A DNA stretch of 22,820 nucleotides from Lachnospiraceae bacterium. Lineage in GTDB: Bacteria; Bacillota_A; Clostridia; Lachnospirales; Lachnospiraceae. Both the position numbers and the translations under genes were made by a program. Positions within the stretch are counted from its first letter, which is position 1. Each line of letters starts with the position of its first letter. The DNA lies in assembly GCA_024690425.1 (NCBI GenBank), contig JAILCT010000167.1:1-22820 (forward strand). Direction: 5' to 3'. Below are positions 14,573 to 22,639 of this stretch, one piece after another. Below the pieces are notes generated by a model, which saw only the letters and a list, made by a program, of their open reading frames with translations, was not told where the DNA came from and made no database searches.

Positions 14573-15019
14573 ATGAGCAGCGACAGAAGAACCAGGATAC
14601 TTAAGATAATATCGGAGGAAGTGATCCAGACCCAGGAGGAGCTGGCTGACAGGCTCAACGGCGAGGGCTTTCCCGTGACCCAGGCTACCGTTTCGAGGGA
14701 TATAAAGCAGCTTAACCTCGTCAAGGTACCTGTTGGGGACGGCCGGCAGAGATATGCCCAGCATACGGATTCGCGCGGGGAGATAGACGAGAAATACGTA
14801 AATGTCCTGAGGACCGGCTTTAAGTCCATGGATATGGCCCAGAACATCCTCGTGATAAAGACGATCTCGGGCATGGCCATGGCAGTTGCCGCATCCATTG
14901 ATGCGCTCAGCTTTCCGCAGATAGTCGGATGCATAGCCGGTGACGATACCGTGATGTGTGCGGTCAGGTCGGTCGAGGATACTTACAAGGTAATGGATCA
15001 GATAGAGAGGTTGCTGTAG
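14573..15019 (+). CDS. argR: Arginine repressor ArgR/AhrC
   Basis: Hexameric arginine-sensing transcription regulator. The 148 residues comprise a winged helix-turn-helix (about 5-65, recognition segment VTQATVSRDIKQL with S41-R42) and a C-terminal arginine-binding/oligomerisation domain with AGDDTVMC (122-129), whose paired aspartates contact arginine. In Firmicutes this gene typically lies directly before recN, as here (3-base gap). No arginine biosynthesis gene is in the window, so its targets lie elsewhere. Confidence 0.95.
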   Translation: MSSDRRTRILKIISEEVIQTQEELADRLNGEGFPVTQATVSRDIKQLNLVKVPVGDGRQRYAQHTDSRGEIDEKYVNVLRTGFKSMDMAQNILVIKTISGMAMAVAASIDALSFPQIVGCIAGDDTVMCAVRSVEDTYKVMDQIERLL

Positions 15020-15022
15020 GGG

Positions 15023-16702
15023 ATGTTACTTAATCTGCATGTGAAAAACGTAGCCCTTATAGACGATGTGGAGATCGATCTTAAAGAGGGCCTTAACATA
15101 CTGACAGGCGAGACGGGTGCCGGAAAGTCACTTATAATAGATGCCGTGAACTTTGCCCTGGGCAAGAGGATGAGATCCGATGTCATAAGGGATGATGCCG
15201 ATTATGCCCTGTGTGAGCTTACTTTTCTTGCCGACTCACAGGAGGTAAGGGATAAGCTTGCCGAGCTTATGATCCCCTGTGATGACGATACGGTGGTGAT
15301 AAAGCGCAAGCTCATGAACGGAAGGAGCATGATAAGGATCAACGATGAGTCGGTCTCGGCCAACACCCTTAAGGAGCTGGCGGGCGTTCTCATAGACATA
15401 CACGGACAGCATGAGCACCAGTCCCTTCTGTATAAGAGCAAGCATAAGCAGATACTTGACTCTTACTGCGGGGAACCGCTTAAGCAGGTCACAGATAAGA
15501 TAAGCCTCCTGTATAAGGACTATTCGGAAGCCCTTAAGGAACTTGAACAGGCGCTTTCATCGGAGAGGGATTCGGACAGGACGGTGGAGCTTGCAAGGTT
15601 CGAGGTTGATGAGATTATGCGGGCGGATATACAGGAAGGGGAGATAGAAGCCCTGGAGAATGAGTACCGCAAGCTGTCCAATTCAAGAAAGATAGCAGAG
15701 TCAGTCGACCTGGTTCACAGGCTGTCCGGTTATGATGATGAGGGGGCAGCAGGCTCGGCGATCGGACGTGCCCTGTCAAGGCTTCAGGGAGTGCTTGAAT
15801 ACGATCCGGAGTTATCAGGCCTGTGTGATGAGCTTGCCGACATAGACGGGCTGCTGAATGACTTTAACCGATCGCTGGCAGGCTATGAAGGTTCCCTGGA
15901 CACTTCGGGTGAGCGCTACGGCGAGGTGGAAGAGAGGCTTAACCTTATAAACCACATAAGGGACCGGTATGGCGACACCATGGACAAGATCAATGAATAC
16001 CTTAAGAAGCAGCAGGACATCATTGAGAAGTATTCCGATTTCGAAGCCTATGTGGGAGGCCTTAAGAAAAGGGCAGGTGAACTGAAGGAGGAACTTACCG
16101 GATTATCGCGCGAGGCTTCAGCGATAAGGAGCAGGGAGGCATTGGTACTGTCAGGCAGTATCAGAGAAGCCCTTCTTGACCTTAACTTCCTTGATGCCCG
16201 TTTTGAGATAAATGTGAAGCCGGAAGAAGAGAACTTCACATCTTCGGGATTTGACGCGGTGGAATTCCTGATAAGCACGAACCCCGGAGAGAAGCTCCGT
16301 CCCCTTAACGAAGTCGCATCCGGAGGAGAACTTTCAAGGATAATGCTGGCTCTTAAGACAGTCCTTGCCGATAAGGACAGTGTCGGCACACTGATATTTG
16401 ATGAGATAGATACCGGGATCAGCGGGCGTACGGCCCAGAAGGTATCCGAGAAGCTAAGGCAGCTTTCGGGCAAGCGCCAGGTGATCTGCATAACCCATCT
16501 GCCGCAGATCGCTGCGATGGCCGATGAGCATTTCAGGATAAGCAAGGAGGTAAGGAACGACCGGACTGTGACAAGTGTCGACAGGCTTGACGAAGAGGCT
16601 TCAACGCAGGAACTGGCAAGGATGCTGGGCGGTGTTTCCATCACCGAGAACACATTAAAAAGTGCAAAAGAGATGAAAATGCTTGCAATTAGCATAATAT
16701 GA
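15023..16702 (+). CDS. recN: DNA repair protein RecN
   Basis: SMC-like ATPase acting early in double-strand break repair. The 559 residues show Walker A GETGAGKS (29-36), the Q-loop region DIHGQHEHQSLL, two long coiled-coil arms in the middle, the signature SGGELSRIMLALK (433-445) and Walker B TLIFDEIDTGISG (D460, E461). N-terminus MLLNLHVKNVALIDD is family-typical, fixing the ATG at 15023 despite a modest ribosome site overlapping the argR end. It is the last gene of the long run. A separate promoter follows. Confidence 0.96.
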   Translation: MLLNLHVKNVALIDDVEIDLKEGLNILTGETGAGKSLIIDAVNFALGKRMRSDVIRDDADYALCELTFLADSQEVRDKLAELMIPCDDDTVVIKRKLMNGRSMIRINDESVSANTLKELAGVLIDIHGQHEHQSLLYKSKHKQILDSYCGEPLKQVTDKISLLYKDYSEALKELEQALSSERDSDRTVELARFEVDEIMRADIQEGEIEALENEYRKLSNSRKIAESVDLVHRLSGYDDEGAAGSAIGRALSRLQGVLEYDPELSGLCDELADIDGLLNDFNRSLAGYEGSLDTSGERYGEVEERLNLINHIRDRYGDTMDKINEYLKKQQDIIEKYSDFEAYVGGLKKRAGELKEELTGLSREASAIRSREALVLSGSIREALLDLNFLDARFEINVKPEEENFTSSGFDAVEFLISTNPGEKLRPLNEVASGGELSRIMLALKTVLADKDSVGTLIFDEIDTGISGRTAQKVSEKLRQLSGKRQVICITHLPQIAAMADEHFRISKEVRNDRTVTSVDRLDEEASTQELARMLGGVSITENTLKSAKEMKMLAISII

Positions 16703-16732
16703 TGGTATCATAACTTGATGAGTTAACAAAGT

Positions 16733-16741
16733 TGTTACAAT
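16733..16741 (+). promoter_or_regulatory. Extended -10 promoter before the gene at 16770
   Basis: TGT-TACAAT matches TGn-TATAAT with one mismatch. A TTGATG hexamer (16715-16720) lies upstream with a short 15-bp spacer. The predicted start is about 16748, just before the ATG at 16770. Confidence 0.5.
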
Positions 16742-16769
16742 TTGGGGAATAAAGTTCAAAGGATTTTAC

Positions 16770-17948
16770 ATGAGAAAGTGGTTATTATTGCTGCTGATCC
16801 CGATCGTTGCCGCAATCATAGGCATAGGCGCCATGGTAGTCGTTAATGCAACTCCGGGTGATGCGCTCACCTTATCCGATTATTTCGTGATAAGTTATGA
16901 AGGATATAACGGCAAGGGACATGTTGTCATAACCAGGAAGGATGACATGCTCTTTGATGAGGTCGATGTGATAAGGCTTGAACAGAAGGAAGCCCTCATC
17001 AAGAATAAGGTCGTTGCCAATGATGAATATTTAAGGTTTGCAGCCGGTATCGAAGCGATGGCTGAACCCATGGACAGCCTTAAGAACGGCGATACTTTCA
17101 CGATCTCCTATCTCTATGACCAGGAGCTTGCATCAAGGCTTAGGATCAATGTTGACGATACGGAAGCAACATACACTGTGGAAGGGCTGCCGGATGCACA
17201 GCCTTTAAGCGTTGATGATCTCTTTAAGGATATCGAGGTATCATTCTTGGGTATTTCGCCGGATCTTACCATGCTGATAACCAATAAGAGCACCAATCCT
17301 CTTATAAGGACGCTTGTTTTCAATGCGGTTGATTATAAGGAGAAGTATGCTGACGGTGAGACGGTTAAGATCAAGTGCTACTTTAACGAAGGCGAGCACC
17401 TGAGTGATGACTACTATATCGATGCTCCGGCCGATGAATGCGTTAAGGAGTATACGGTTTCGAGCTCGGCAAGCTATGTGAAGAGCCTTGACCAGATACC
17501 CGATTCGGTCATTAAGGAAGCATTTGAGGCAGGCAAGAAGGCTTTTGTAGATGCCAATGAGTATGGCGTGAGGATTTTCTGCGAGGCCAATCTGGTACCT
17601 GTATACATCAACCAGAAGGCTACCTTCAGATATCTGTCGCCCTCGATCATAGCCGCATATTTTAAGACGGTTAAGGATGAAGAGGCCGGTAAGTTGGGCA
17701 ATGATTACAATGAGCTCGATCTGATCTACCAGGTTGCGATAACCCAGGCGGATGGTGTGACGTGTAACTGCGAGGCTGTTGTAAGGTTCTCTGATTTTGT
17801 TATAAAGGGAGACGGTACCCTGGAATATGATTTCTCCAATCCGTCGATAATATCGGCATCTCACAACAATTCATCCATCCATAAGAATGTTGTGACCAAG
17901 TATGAGGATACTCACGATATCGAGAAGCTTGAGATAGGCAGATATTAA
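16770..17948 (+). CDS. Membrane-anchored extracytoplasmic protein with two tandem beta-domain repeats; unknown function
   Basis: I do not recognise this 392-residue protein. It starts MRKW with one hydrophobic segment (about 4-26) and no lipobox, so it is probably a signal anchor with the rest outside. Two related domains follow. Repeat 1 is about 33-139 (LTLSDYFVISYEGYNGKG ... NGDTFTISYLYD); repeat 2 is about 145-230 (LSVDDLFKDIEVSFLG ... DGETVKIKCYFN). They share the order '(S/D)D.F..I...G' and, at the end, '(N/D)G(D/E)T..I...(Y/F)'. The C-terminal third (about 235-392) has a different character, with a cysteine pair in VTCNCEA. It has its own promoter after recN, and a terminator hairpin follows. 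A binding or envelope role is only a guess. Confidence 0.75.
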   Translation: MRKWLLLLLIPIVAAIIGIGAMVVVNATPGDALTLSDYFVISYEGYNGKGHVVITRKDDMLFDEVDVIRLEQKEALIKNKVVANDEYLRFAAGIEAMAEPMDSLKNGDTFTISYLYDQELASRLRINVDDTEATYTVEGLPDAQPLSVDDLFKDIEVSFLGISPDLTMLITNKSTNPLIRTLVFNAVDYKEKYADGETVKIKCYFNEGEHLSDDYYIDAPADECVKEYTVSSSASYVKSLDQIPDSVIKEAFEAGKKAFVDANEYGVRIFCEANLVPVYINQKATFRYLSPSIIAAYFKTVKDEEAGKLGNDYNELDLIYQVAITQADGVTCNCEAVVRFSDFVIKGDGTLEYDFSNPSIISASHNNSSIHKNVVTKYEDTHDIEKLEIGRY

Positions 17949-17976
17949 GATATATCAATAACTGAACAGGATTTTT

Positions 17977-18360
17977 CTAGAGTCGGTCATTTCCCTTGCC
18001 CGACTCTATTCTTTTGACATATTCATCGGGATCCTTCTTCATGTTGGAGAATTCAAGGAAAGCGTTCAGGACCAGGGTCTCCTTATTGCATGCGGTCGGA
18101 TTCTTACCCAGTTCGCGCACGATGTTGTATTTGTCCATCTGCCACACATACAGGTCGGACATCGAATAACCGCGGATCTTCAGTTCGTCGAGGAAGGTAT
18201 GGTTATCCGCATAGTATACGAATTCCCTGTACAGGTCCTCATCCGCGAGAAGCTCATCCCACAGCCCCTGTGCGAAATCATCATCCTTGCCTGCGTAATC
18301 ACACAAGTCCCTGAGAAATCCGAGCGCCTTTACTTTTCTTGCATCGTATAGAATTCCCAT
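17977..18360 (-). CDS. Small acidic protein of unknown function
   Basis: This is the only minus-strand gene I accept here. The product is 127 residues from ATG 18360 (MGILYDARKVKALGFL...), soluble, acidic and probably helical, without a recognised motif. Aromatic/acidic stretches such as DLYREFVYYADN and SDLYVWQMDKYN stand out. The start is chosen because AAAGGGG lies about 7-13 bases upstream on the minus strand. An in-frame ATG at 18414 would overlap the likely -10 box of its own promoter. It converges on the 16770 gene and diverges from the ABC importer, with promoters back to back in between. Function is unknown; the divergent arrangement alone is not evidence that it regulates the importer. 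Confidence 0.7.
   Translation of the reverse strand: MGILYDARKVKALGFLRDLCDYAGKDDDFAQGLWDELLADEDLYREFVYYADNHTFLDELKIRGYSMSDLYVWQMDKYNIVRELGKNPTACNKETLVLNAFLEFSNMKKDPDEYVKRIESGKGNDRL
17978..18015 (+). terminator. Terminator hairpin after the 16770 gene
   Basis: TAGAGTCGG (17978-17986) pairs with CCGACTCTA (18000-18008), a 9-bp perfect stem with a 13-nt loop, followed by TTCTTTT. It lies 30 bases after the plus-strand gene and inside the last codons and stop of the convergent minus-strand gene. On the minus strand it is followed by an A-run, so it should act mainly on plus-strand transcription. Confidence 0.6.
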
Positions 18361-18412
18361 ATGGATCACCCCTTTTGCTATGCAGCATCGTCCTTTGGAA
18401 GTAACTTTTTTC

Positions 18413-18441
18413 ATAATAACATATAGTTGCCAATGTGACCA
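18413..18441 (-). promoter_or_regulatory. Promoter for the minus-strand small gene
   Basis: Read on the minus strand: -35 TGGTCA (18441-18436), 17 bp, then -10 TATTAT (18418-18413) preceded by TGT, giving an extended -10. The predicted start is near 18406, about 45 bases before the chosen ATG. Confidence 0.5.
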
Positions 18442-18461
18442 GTATGCTTATTTTATGGGCT

Positions 18462-18489
18462 TTTAAAGTCGCTCAAACAGGTGTATAAT
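18462..18489 (+). promoter_or_regulatory. Promoter for the ABC importer operon
   Basis: Perfect -10 TATAAT (18484-18489) with -35-like TTTAAA (18462-18467) at 16 bp. The start is near 18496, leaving a roughly 48-base leader with GGGAGT before ATG 18544. It lies back to back with the minus-strand promoter, 20 bp apart. Confidence 0.65.
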
Positions 18490-18543
18490 AGATACGTTAG
18501 CTGTATGTATTAAAGACGCGATTTACAGCCAGGGAGTAACGTA

Positions 18544-19215
18544 ATGGTAGAGACATTTACAAGATGTTTTATTACTGAGGACAGGTATAAGCTCCTGCTT
18601 TCGGGTATAGGAGTTACGATAAAGGTATCACTGCTGGCGGTCGTCATAGGTATACTGATCGGATTCCTCATAGCCTTATGCAACTTATCCGGGAAGAAGG
18701 GCCTTAACACGATCGGTAAGGTTTATACCGATGTGATAAGGGGTACACCTTCTGTTACCCAGCTTATGATCATATATTTCGTTGTATTCGCCACGATCAA
18801 CTGGTCTAAGTGGATCATAGCGGCCATAGCCTTCGGCATCAATTCGGGCGCCTATGTTTCCGAGATAATCAGGGCAGGTATCCTGTCGATAGACAGGGGA
18901 CAGACGGAAGCCGGAAGGTCACTTGGCCTTAATGCCAAGCAGACGATGATGTATATAGTCGTGCCGCAGGCCGTTAAGAACATCTTTCCTGCAATGGGCA
19001 ACGAGTTCATAACCCTTATCAAGGAGACGGCCATTGTCGGATACGTGGGCCTTATGGATATACAGAAGGCGGGTGACTTTATAAAGAGTGCCACCTATGA
19101 GGCTTTCATGCCTCTTATGGGAACGGCTGTCATATACTTTATCCTGATCAAGCTTCTGACCATAGCTCTCAGGAAATATGAGGCATATTTGAGAAAATCG
19201 GAGGGGCATGCATGA
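18544..19215 (+). CDS. Polar amino-acid ABC transporter permease
   Basis: A 223-residue inner-membrane subunit of the HisMQ/GlnP type. The N-terminal substrate-family segment reads [29 protein letters not shown]. There are about five membrane helices and the cytoplasmic coupling (EAA) loop [22 protein letters not shown] starting at E122, which contacts the ATPase. The motif [17 protein letters not shown] is typical of amino-acid permeases. As a single permease it probably works as a homodimer. Its stop overlaps the ATPase start (ATGA). Confidence 0.93.
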   Translation: MVETFTRCFITEDRYKLLLSGIGVTIKVSLLAVVIGILIGFLIALCNLSGKKGLNTIGKVYTDVIRGTPSVTQLMIIYFVVFATINWSKWIIAAIAFGINSGAYVSEIIRAGILSIDRGQTEAGRSLGLNAKQTMMYIVVPQAVKNIFPAMGNEFITLIKETAIVGYVGLMDIQKAGDFIKSATYEAFMPLMGTAVIYFILIKLLTIALRKYEAYLRKSEGHA

Positions 19216-19937
19216 TAAAGGTAAACGATCTACATAAGAGCTTTTCCGGTGTAAACGTATTGAACGGGATCACCGAGGAGATAGATGAAGGCGAAGTTGT
19301 TGTGGTCATCGGGCCGTCCGGGTCCGGCAAGTCCACTTTCCTAAGGTGCCTCAACCTCCTCGAACAGCCTGATTCGGGCGAAGTCATAATAGACGGAGAG
19401 CAGATCAACAAGGAAGGTGTTGATGTTGACAAGCTGAGGCAGAAGATGGGAATGGTATTCCAGCATTTTAATCTGTTCCCGCATCTTACTGTCATGGATA
19501 ACATCACACTCGCTCCTGTTAAGCTGGGTAAGCTGACACCGGCTCAGGCCAAGGTAAAGGCCCAGGAGCTTCTCATGAAGGTAGGCCTCACCGAGAAGGC
19601 TGATGCCTATCCGTCATCCCTTTCGGGCGGCCAGAAACAGCGTATAGCGATAGCAAGGGCCCTGGCCATGGAGCCGAAGATCATGCTCTTTGATGAGCCG
19701 ACATCAGCCCTTGATCCCGAAATGGTTGGCGAGGTTCTGGATGTTATGAAGAAGCTTGCCGCTGTAGGGATGACAATGGTTGTCGTTACCCACGAGATGG
19801 GATTTGCAAGAGAGGTAGGAACGAGGCTTCTGTTCATAGACGAAGGCAAGGTGCTTGAGAGCGGGGTTCCCGATGAAGTGCTGAGCCATCCCAGGCAGGA
19901 GCGTACGATCTCATTTTTATCAAAGGTATTGATATAA
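19212..19937 (+). CDS. Polar amino-acid ABC transporter ATP-binding protein (GlnQ-like)
   Basis: Cytosolic ATPase that powers the importer. The 241 residues include Walker [10 protein letters not shown] (34-42), Q-loop [14 protein letters not shown], signature LSGGQKQR (137-144), Walker B IMLFDEP (D161, E162) and switch [11 protein letters not shown]. The [10 protein letters not shown] and THEMGFA forms are characteristic of GlnQ/HisP-type amino-acid importers. It overlaps the permease by 4 bases; the binding protein follows after 26 bases. Confidence 0.95.
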   Translation: MIKVNDLHKSFSGVNVLNGITEEIDEGEVVVVIGPSGSGKSTFLRCLNLLEQPDSGEVIIDGEQINKEGVDVDKLRQKMGMVFQHFNLFPHLTVMDNITLAPVKLGKLTPAQAKVKAQELLMKVGLTEKADAYPSSLSGGQKQRIAIARALAMEPKIMLFDEPTSALDPEMVGEVLDVMKKLAAVGMTMVVVTHEMGFAREVGTRLLFIDEGKVLESGVPDEVLSHPRQERTISFLSKVLI

Positions 19938-19963
19938 GAACATATAACACAGGAGGAAATGTT

Positions 19964-20713
19964 ATGAAGAAATTATCAAAAGCTTTACTTGTTCTGACAG
20001 GAGCGGCACTGCTTCTTTCAGGATGCGGTTCCAAGAAGTCATCGGCACTGACTTTCGGTACGAATGCGGAGTTCCCTCCGTTTGAGTTCGTTTCGTCGTC
20101 AGGTATCATCGACCAGTACGACGGTATCGACCTTGCCATCGTCAAGAAGATAGGCGAGGATACCGGAAGGGATGTCAAGATAGAGAACATGGAGTTCGAT
20201 TCTCTCCTTATCGCCCTTGAGAACGGACAGATCGATGCTGTTATCTCAGGTATGACCATTACCGAAGAGAGGGCAAAATCAGTCGACTTCTCGCATCCCT
20301 ATTATGCCGCAACACAGGTAATGATCGTTAAGGAAGATTCCGACATTACCAAGGCAACCGATATGGAAGGCAAGAAGATCGTTGTTATCCAGGGTTATAC
20401 CGGCGAGCTGTGTGTTCAGGATCTCGGATATAAGTATGAAGCCTTCAAGAAAGGTACCGAGGCCATCCTCGAGCTTACAAACGGCAAGTGTGATGTTGTA
20501 GTGCTTGATTCTGCGACAGCTCAGAAATACGTTAAGGACAATCCGGGCCTTAAGATCATAGAGGATCCCGATGCATTCGAGACCGAGGAGTACGGAATCG
20601 CTATCAAGAAGGGAAATACCGAGCTTCTTAACCAGATAAATGATTCGATCGACAAGATGCTCGCAGACGGTTCAATAGCCGAATGGAGCGTTAAGTATTC
20701 GGAGGCTGAGTAA
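19964..20713 (+). CDS. Amino-acid ABC transporter substrate-binding lipoprotein
   Basis: Solute receptor (family 3 type) anchored outside the membrane; 249 residues. It has a signal peptide with lipobox LSGC (C21), then the bilobed fold: TFGTNAEFPPFEFV, GIDLAIVKKIGEDTGRDVKIENMEFDSLL, NGQIDAVISGMTITEERAKSVDFSHPYY, and GKCDVVVLDSATAQKYV in the hinge/second lobe. In this family the ligand carboxylate is bound by an Arg: here the likely site is R in ITEERAKSVDFS. The specific amino acid cannot be assigned. A strong AGGAGG precedes the ATG; the gene belongs to the operon starting at 18544. Confidence 0.93.
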   Translation: MKKLSKALLVLTGAALLLSGCGSKKSSALTFGTNAEFPPFEFVSSSGIIDQYDGIDLAIVKKIGEDTGRDVKIENMEFDSLLIALENGQIDAVISGMTITEERAKSVDFSHPYYAATQVMIVKEDSDITKATDMEGKKIVVIQGYTGELCVQDLGYKYEAFKKGTEAILELTNGKCDVVVLDSATAQKYVKDNPGLKIIEDPDAFETEEYGIAIKKGNTELLNQINDSIDKMLADGSIAEWSVKYSEAE

Positions 20714-20751
20714 ACGATACTTATAGAGAGTATATGTAAGGGAGGCTGTAT

Positions 20752-22194
20752 ATGAAGAAAATACTGTTTGTGGCATCGGAATGTGTTCCTTTTGTTAAGA
20801 CCGGCGGACTGGCAGATGTTGTGGGTTCGCTTCCGCAATGTCTTGATAAGCAATATTTCGACTGCAGGGTTGTACTGCCCAAATATATGTGCATCCCCAA
20901 CGAATACAGGGATAAGATGGAATATGTCGGCCATTTCTATATGGACATGGACAACAAGACCCTGTATGTAGGTATCATGAAGCTCGTGTATGAGGGAATA
21001 ACCTACTATTTCGTTGACAACGAGCATTATTTCTCAGGTCCCAAACCCTACGGGGATCTTCTGTGGGATATTGAGAAGTTCTGCTTCTTCTGCAAGGCGG
21101 CCCTTTCAATCCTTCCTGTTGTAGGATTTCAGCCTGATATCGTTCACTGCCATGACTGGCAGACGGGACTGATTCCCGTATACCTTAAGGAACGCTTCCA
21201 TGAGGGAGAGTTCTACAGGAACATGAAGTCGATAATGACGATCCACAATCTTAAGTTCCAGGGTAAATGGGATGTGAAGACGATCAAGGCTTATTCGGGA
21301 CTTCCGGATTACTATTTCACATCCGATAAGCTTGAGGCCTATAAGGATGCCAATATGCTCAAGGGCGGTATCGTATTTGCCGATGCCATAACAACGGTTT
21401 CCAAGACCTATGCCGAAGAGATCAAGATGCCCTTCTACGGTGAGGGACTTGACGGACTTCTGCAGGCCAGAAGCAACGACCTTCGCGGTATCGTGAACGG
21501 AATTGATTATACGGATTACAATCCCACTACGGACAAGTATATTCCTTTCCCGTATGATGCCCGTGACTTCCGCAAGGAGAAGGTTAAGAACAAGCGCGCT
21601 CTTCAGGAAGAACTGGGGCTTGATAAGGACGACAAGAAATTTATGCTGGGAATCGTAAGCCGTCTTACCGATCAGAAGGGCTTCGATCTTATAGCTTACG
21701 TAATGGATGAGCTGTGCCAGATGGACATCCAGATTGTTATCCTGGGAACGGGAGAGGAGCGCTATGAGAACATGTTCAGGCACTTCGACTGGAAATACGG
21801 TAACAAGGTTTCTGCCAATATCTATTATTCGGAAGCCCTGTCCCATAAGATATATGCAGCTTCTGATGCATTCCTGATGCCGTCTCTGTTCGAGCCGTGC
21901 GGCCTGTCGCAGCTTATGGCACTCAGATACGGAACTATTCCCATCGTGCGTGAGACAGGCGGCCTTAAGGACACTGTGGAGTCATACAACCAGTATGAGA
22001 GCACAGGAACGGGTTTCTCATTCATCAACTACAACGCACATGAGATGCTCGGTACCATCCGCTATGCATACGATGTTTACACAAACCGTAAGCGTGAATG
22101 GAACAAGATGATCGACCGTGCGATGGCGGTTGACTTCAGCTGGAAGGTTTCAGCCCTCAAATATCAGAGCATGTACGACTGGTTGATAGGATGA
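20752..22194 (+). CDS. glgA: Glycogen synthase (ADP-glucose, GT5 family)
   Basis: Transfers glucose from ADP-glucose to alpha-1,4-glucan ends. The 480 residues are normal for bacterial GlgA. Features are the nucleotide-sugar loop KTGGLADVVGSLP (16-28), HCHDWQTGLIP, TIHNLKFQG, KGGIVFADAITTVSKTYAEEI, GIVSRLTDQKGFDLI, and catalytic-site FEPCGLSQLMALRYGTIPIVRETGGLKDTV with E381. GGGAGG precedes the ATG at 6 bases. No glgB, glgC or glgP is nearby, so it appears as a solitary glycogen gene. It is 38 bases after the transporter receptor, with no clear promoter between. The coding end is intact although mobile-element-like DNA begins right after it. Confidence 0.96.
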   Translation: MKKILFVASECVPFVKTGGLADVVGSLPQCLDKQYFDCRVVLPKYMCIPNEYRDKMEYVGHFYMDMDNKTLYVGIMKLVYEGITYYFVDNEHYFSGPKPYGDLLWDIEKFCFFCKAALSILPVVGFQPDIVHCHDWQTGLIPVYLKERFHEGEFYRNMKSIMTIHNLKFQGKWDVKTIKAYSGLPDYYFTSDKLEAYKDANMLKGGIVFADAITTVSKTYAEEIKMPFYGEGLDGLLQARSNDLRGIVNGIDYTDYNPTTDKYIPFPYDARDFRKEKVKNKRALQEELGLDKDDKKFMLGIVSRLTDQKGFDLIAYVMDELCQMDIQIVILGTGEERYENMFRHFDWKYGNKVSANIYYSEALSHKIYAASDAFLMPSLFEPCGLSQLMALRYGTIPIVRETGGLKDTVESYNQYESTGTGFSFINYNAHEMLGTIRYAYDVYTNRKREWNKMIDRAMAVDFSWKVSALKYQSMYDWLIG

Positions 22195-22239
22195 CGCGAG
22201 ACCGCATAAATACTGGGGTTGCGGCAGGTGAATGATGGC

Positions 22240-22261
22240 TTGACCACTAATTGACCACTAA
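22240..22261. repeat. Perfect tandem 11-bp repeat TTGACCACTAA x2
   Basis: TTGACCACTAA occurs at 22240-22250 and 22251-22261 without a gap, in the 187-base gene-free stretch after glgA. Short tandem direct repeats near the integrase end of an element are often integrase arm-binding sites or parts of att sites. That role is inferred from the excisionase-like genes just downstream. Confidence 0.6.
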
Positions 22262-22300
22262 AATACATCAATTTTCTTTATTTGAATAATGAAAAGCAAT

Positions 22301-22345
22301 AAGACACTTTTCTAAGAAACATGAATCTTAGGAGAGTGTCTTTTT
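22301..22345 (+). terminator. Strong Rho-independent terminator
   Basis: Bases 22301-22317 pair with 22326-22342 in a 17-bp uninterrupted stem (two G-T wobbles), 8-nt loop, ending in a TTTTT run. It lies between glgA and the excisionase-like genes and would end glgA transcription or insulate the element. Confidence 0.85.
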
Positions 22346-22381
22346 CGTTATGGTAAAAATTTAAAGGAGGAAAACAGCGTT

Positions 22382-22630
22382 ATGCAGGAAGAAAGTCAAA
22401 GATCAATTAATTCATTAAGGGTTCTGGCGGAAAAACAGACAGACATGGACAGAAAAAGATATATACGGATCAAAGAAGCCGTCAGTACCTACCATATCGG
22501 AAAAACCAAACTGGTAGATATTGCGAAAAAAGCCGGAGCTTTCTTAAAGATCGATAAAACAGTATTGATCGATGTGGAAGCCTTTGAAAGGTATATTGAA
22601 TCATTTCGGTTACCGAATTGTCCCGGATAG
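22382..22630 (+). CDS. Excisionase-like small DNA-binding protein
   Basis: An 82-residue protein whose core (about 27-76, YIRIKEAVSTYHIGKTKLVDIAKKAGAF... VLIDVEAFERYIES) resembles the small winged-helix excisionase/DUF6462-type proteins beside integrases in Firmicute conjugative elements. Such proteins bend att DNA and favour excision; the assignment is from pattern memory. Codon use is foreign to the window: lysine is AAA 8 of 9 times and glutamate is always GAA, whereas upstream housekeeping genes mostly use AAG and GAG. Ribosome site AGGAGG is 11 bases before the ATG. The stop overlaps the next gene's ribosome site. Confidence 0.7.
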   Translation: MQEESQRSINSLRVLAEKQTDMDRKRYIRIKEAVSTYHIGKTKLVDIAKKAGAFLKIDKTVLIDVEAFERYIESFRLPNCPG

Positions 22631-22639
22631 GAGGTCTGT

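Noticed and set aside
22195..22261. Remnant 3' end of an integrase gene on the minus strand after glgA
   Set aside because: No open frame of useful length or integrase motif can be read there.
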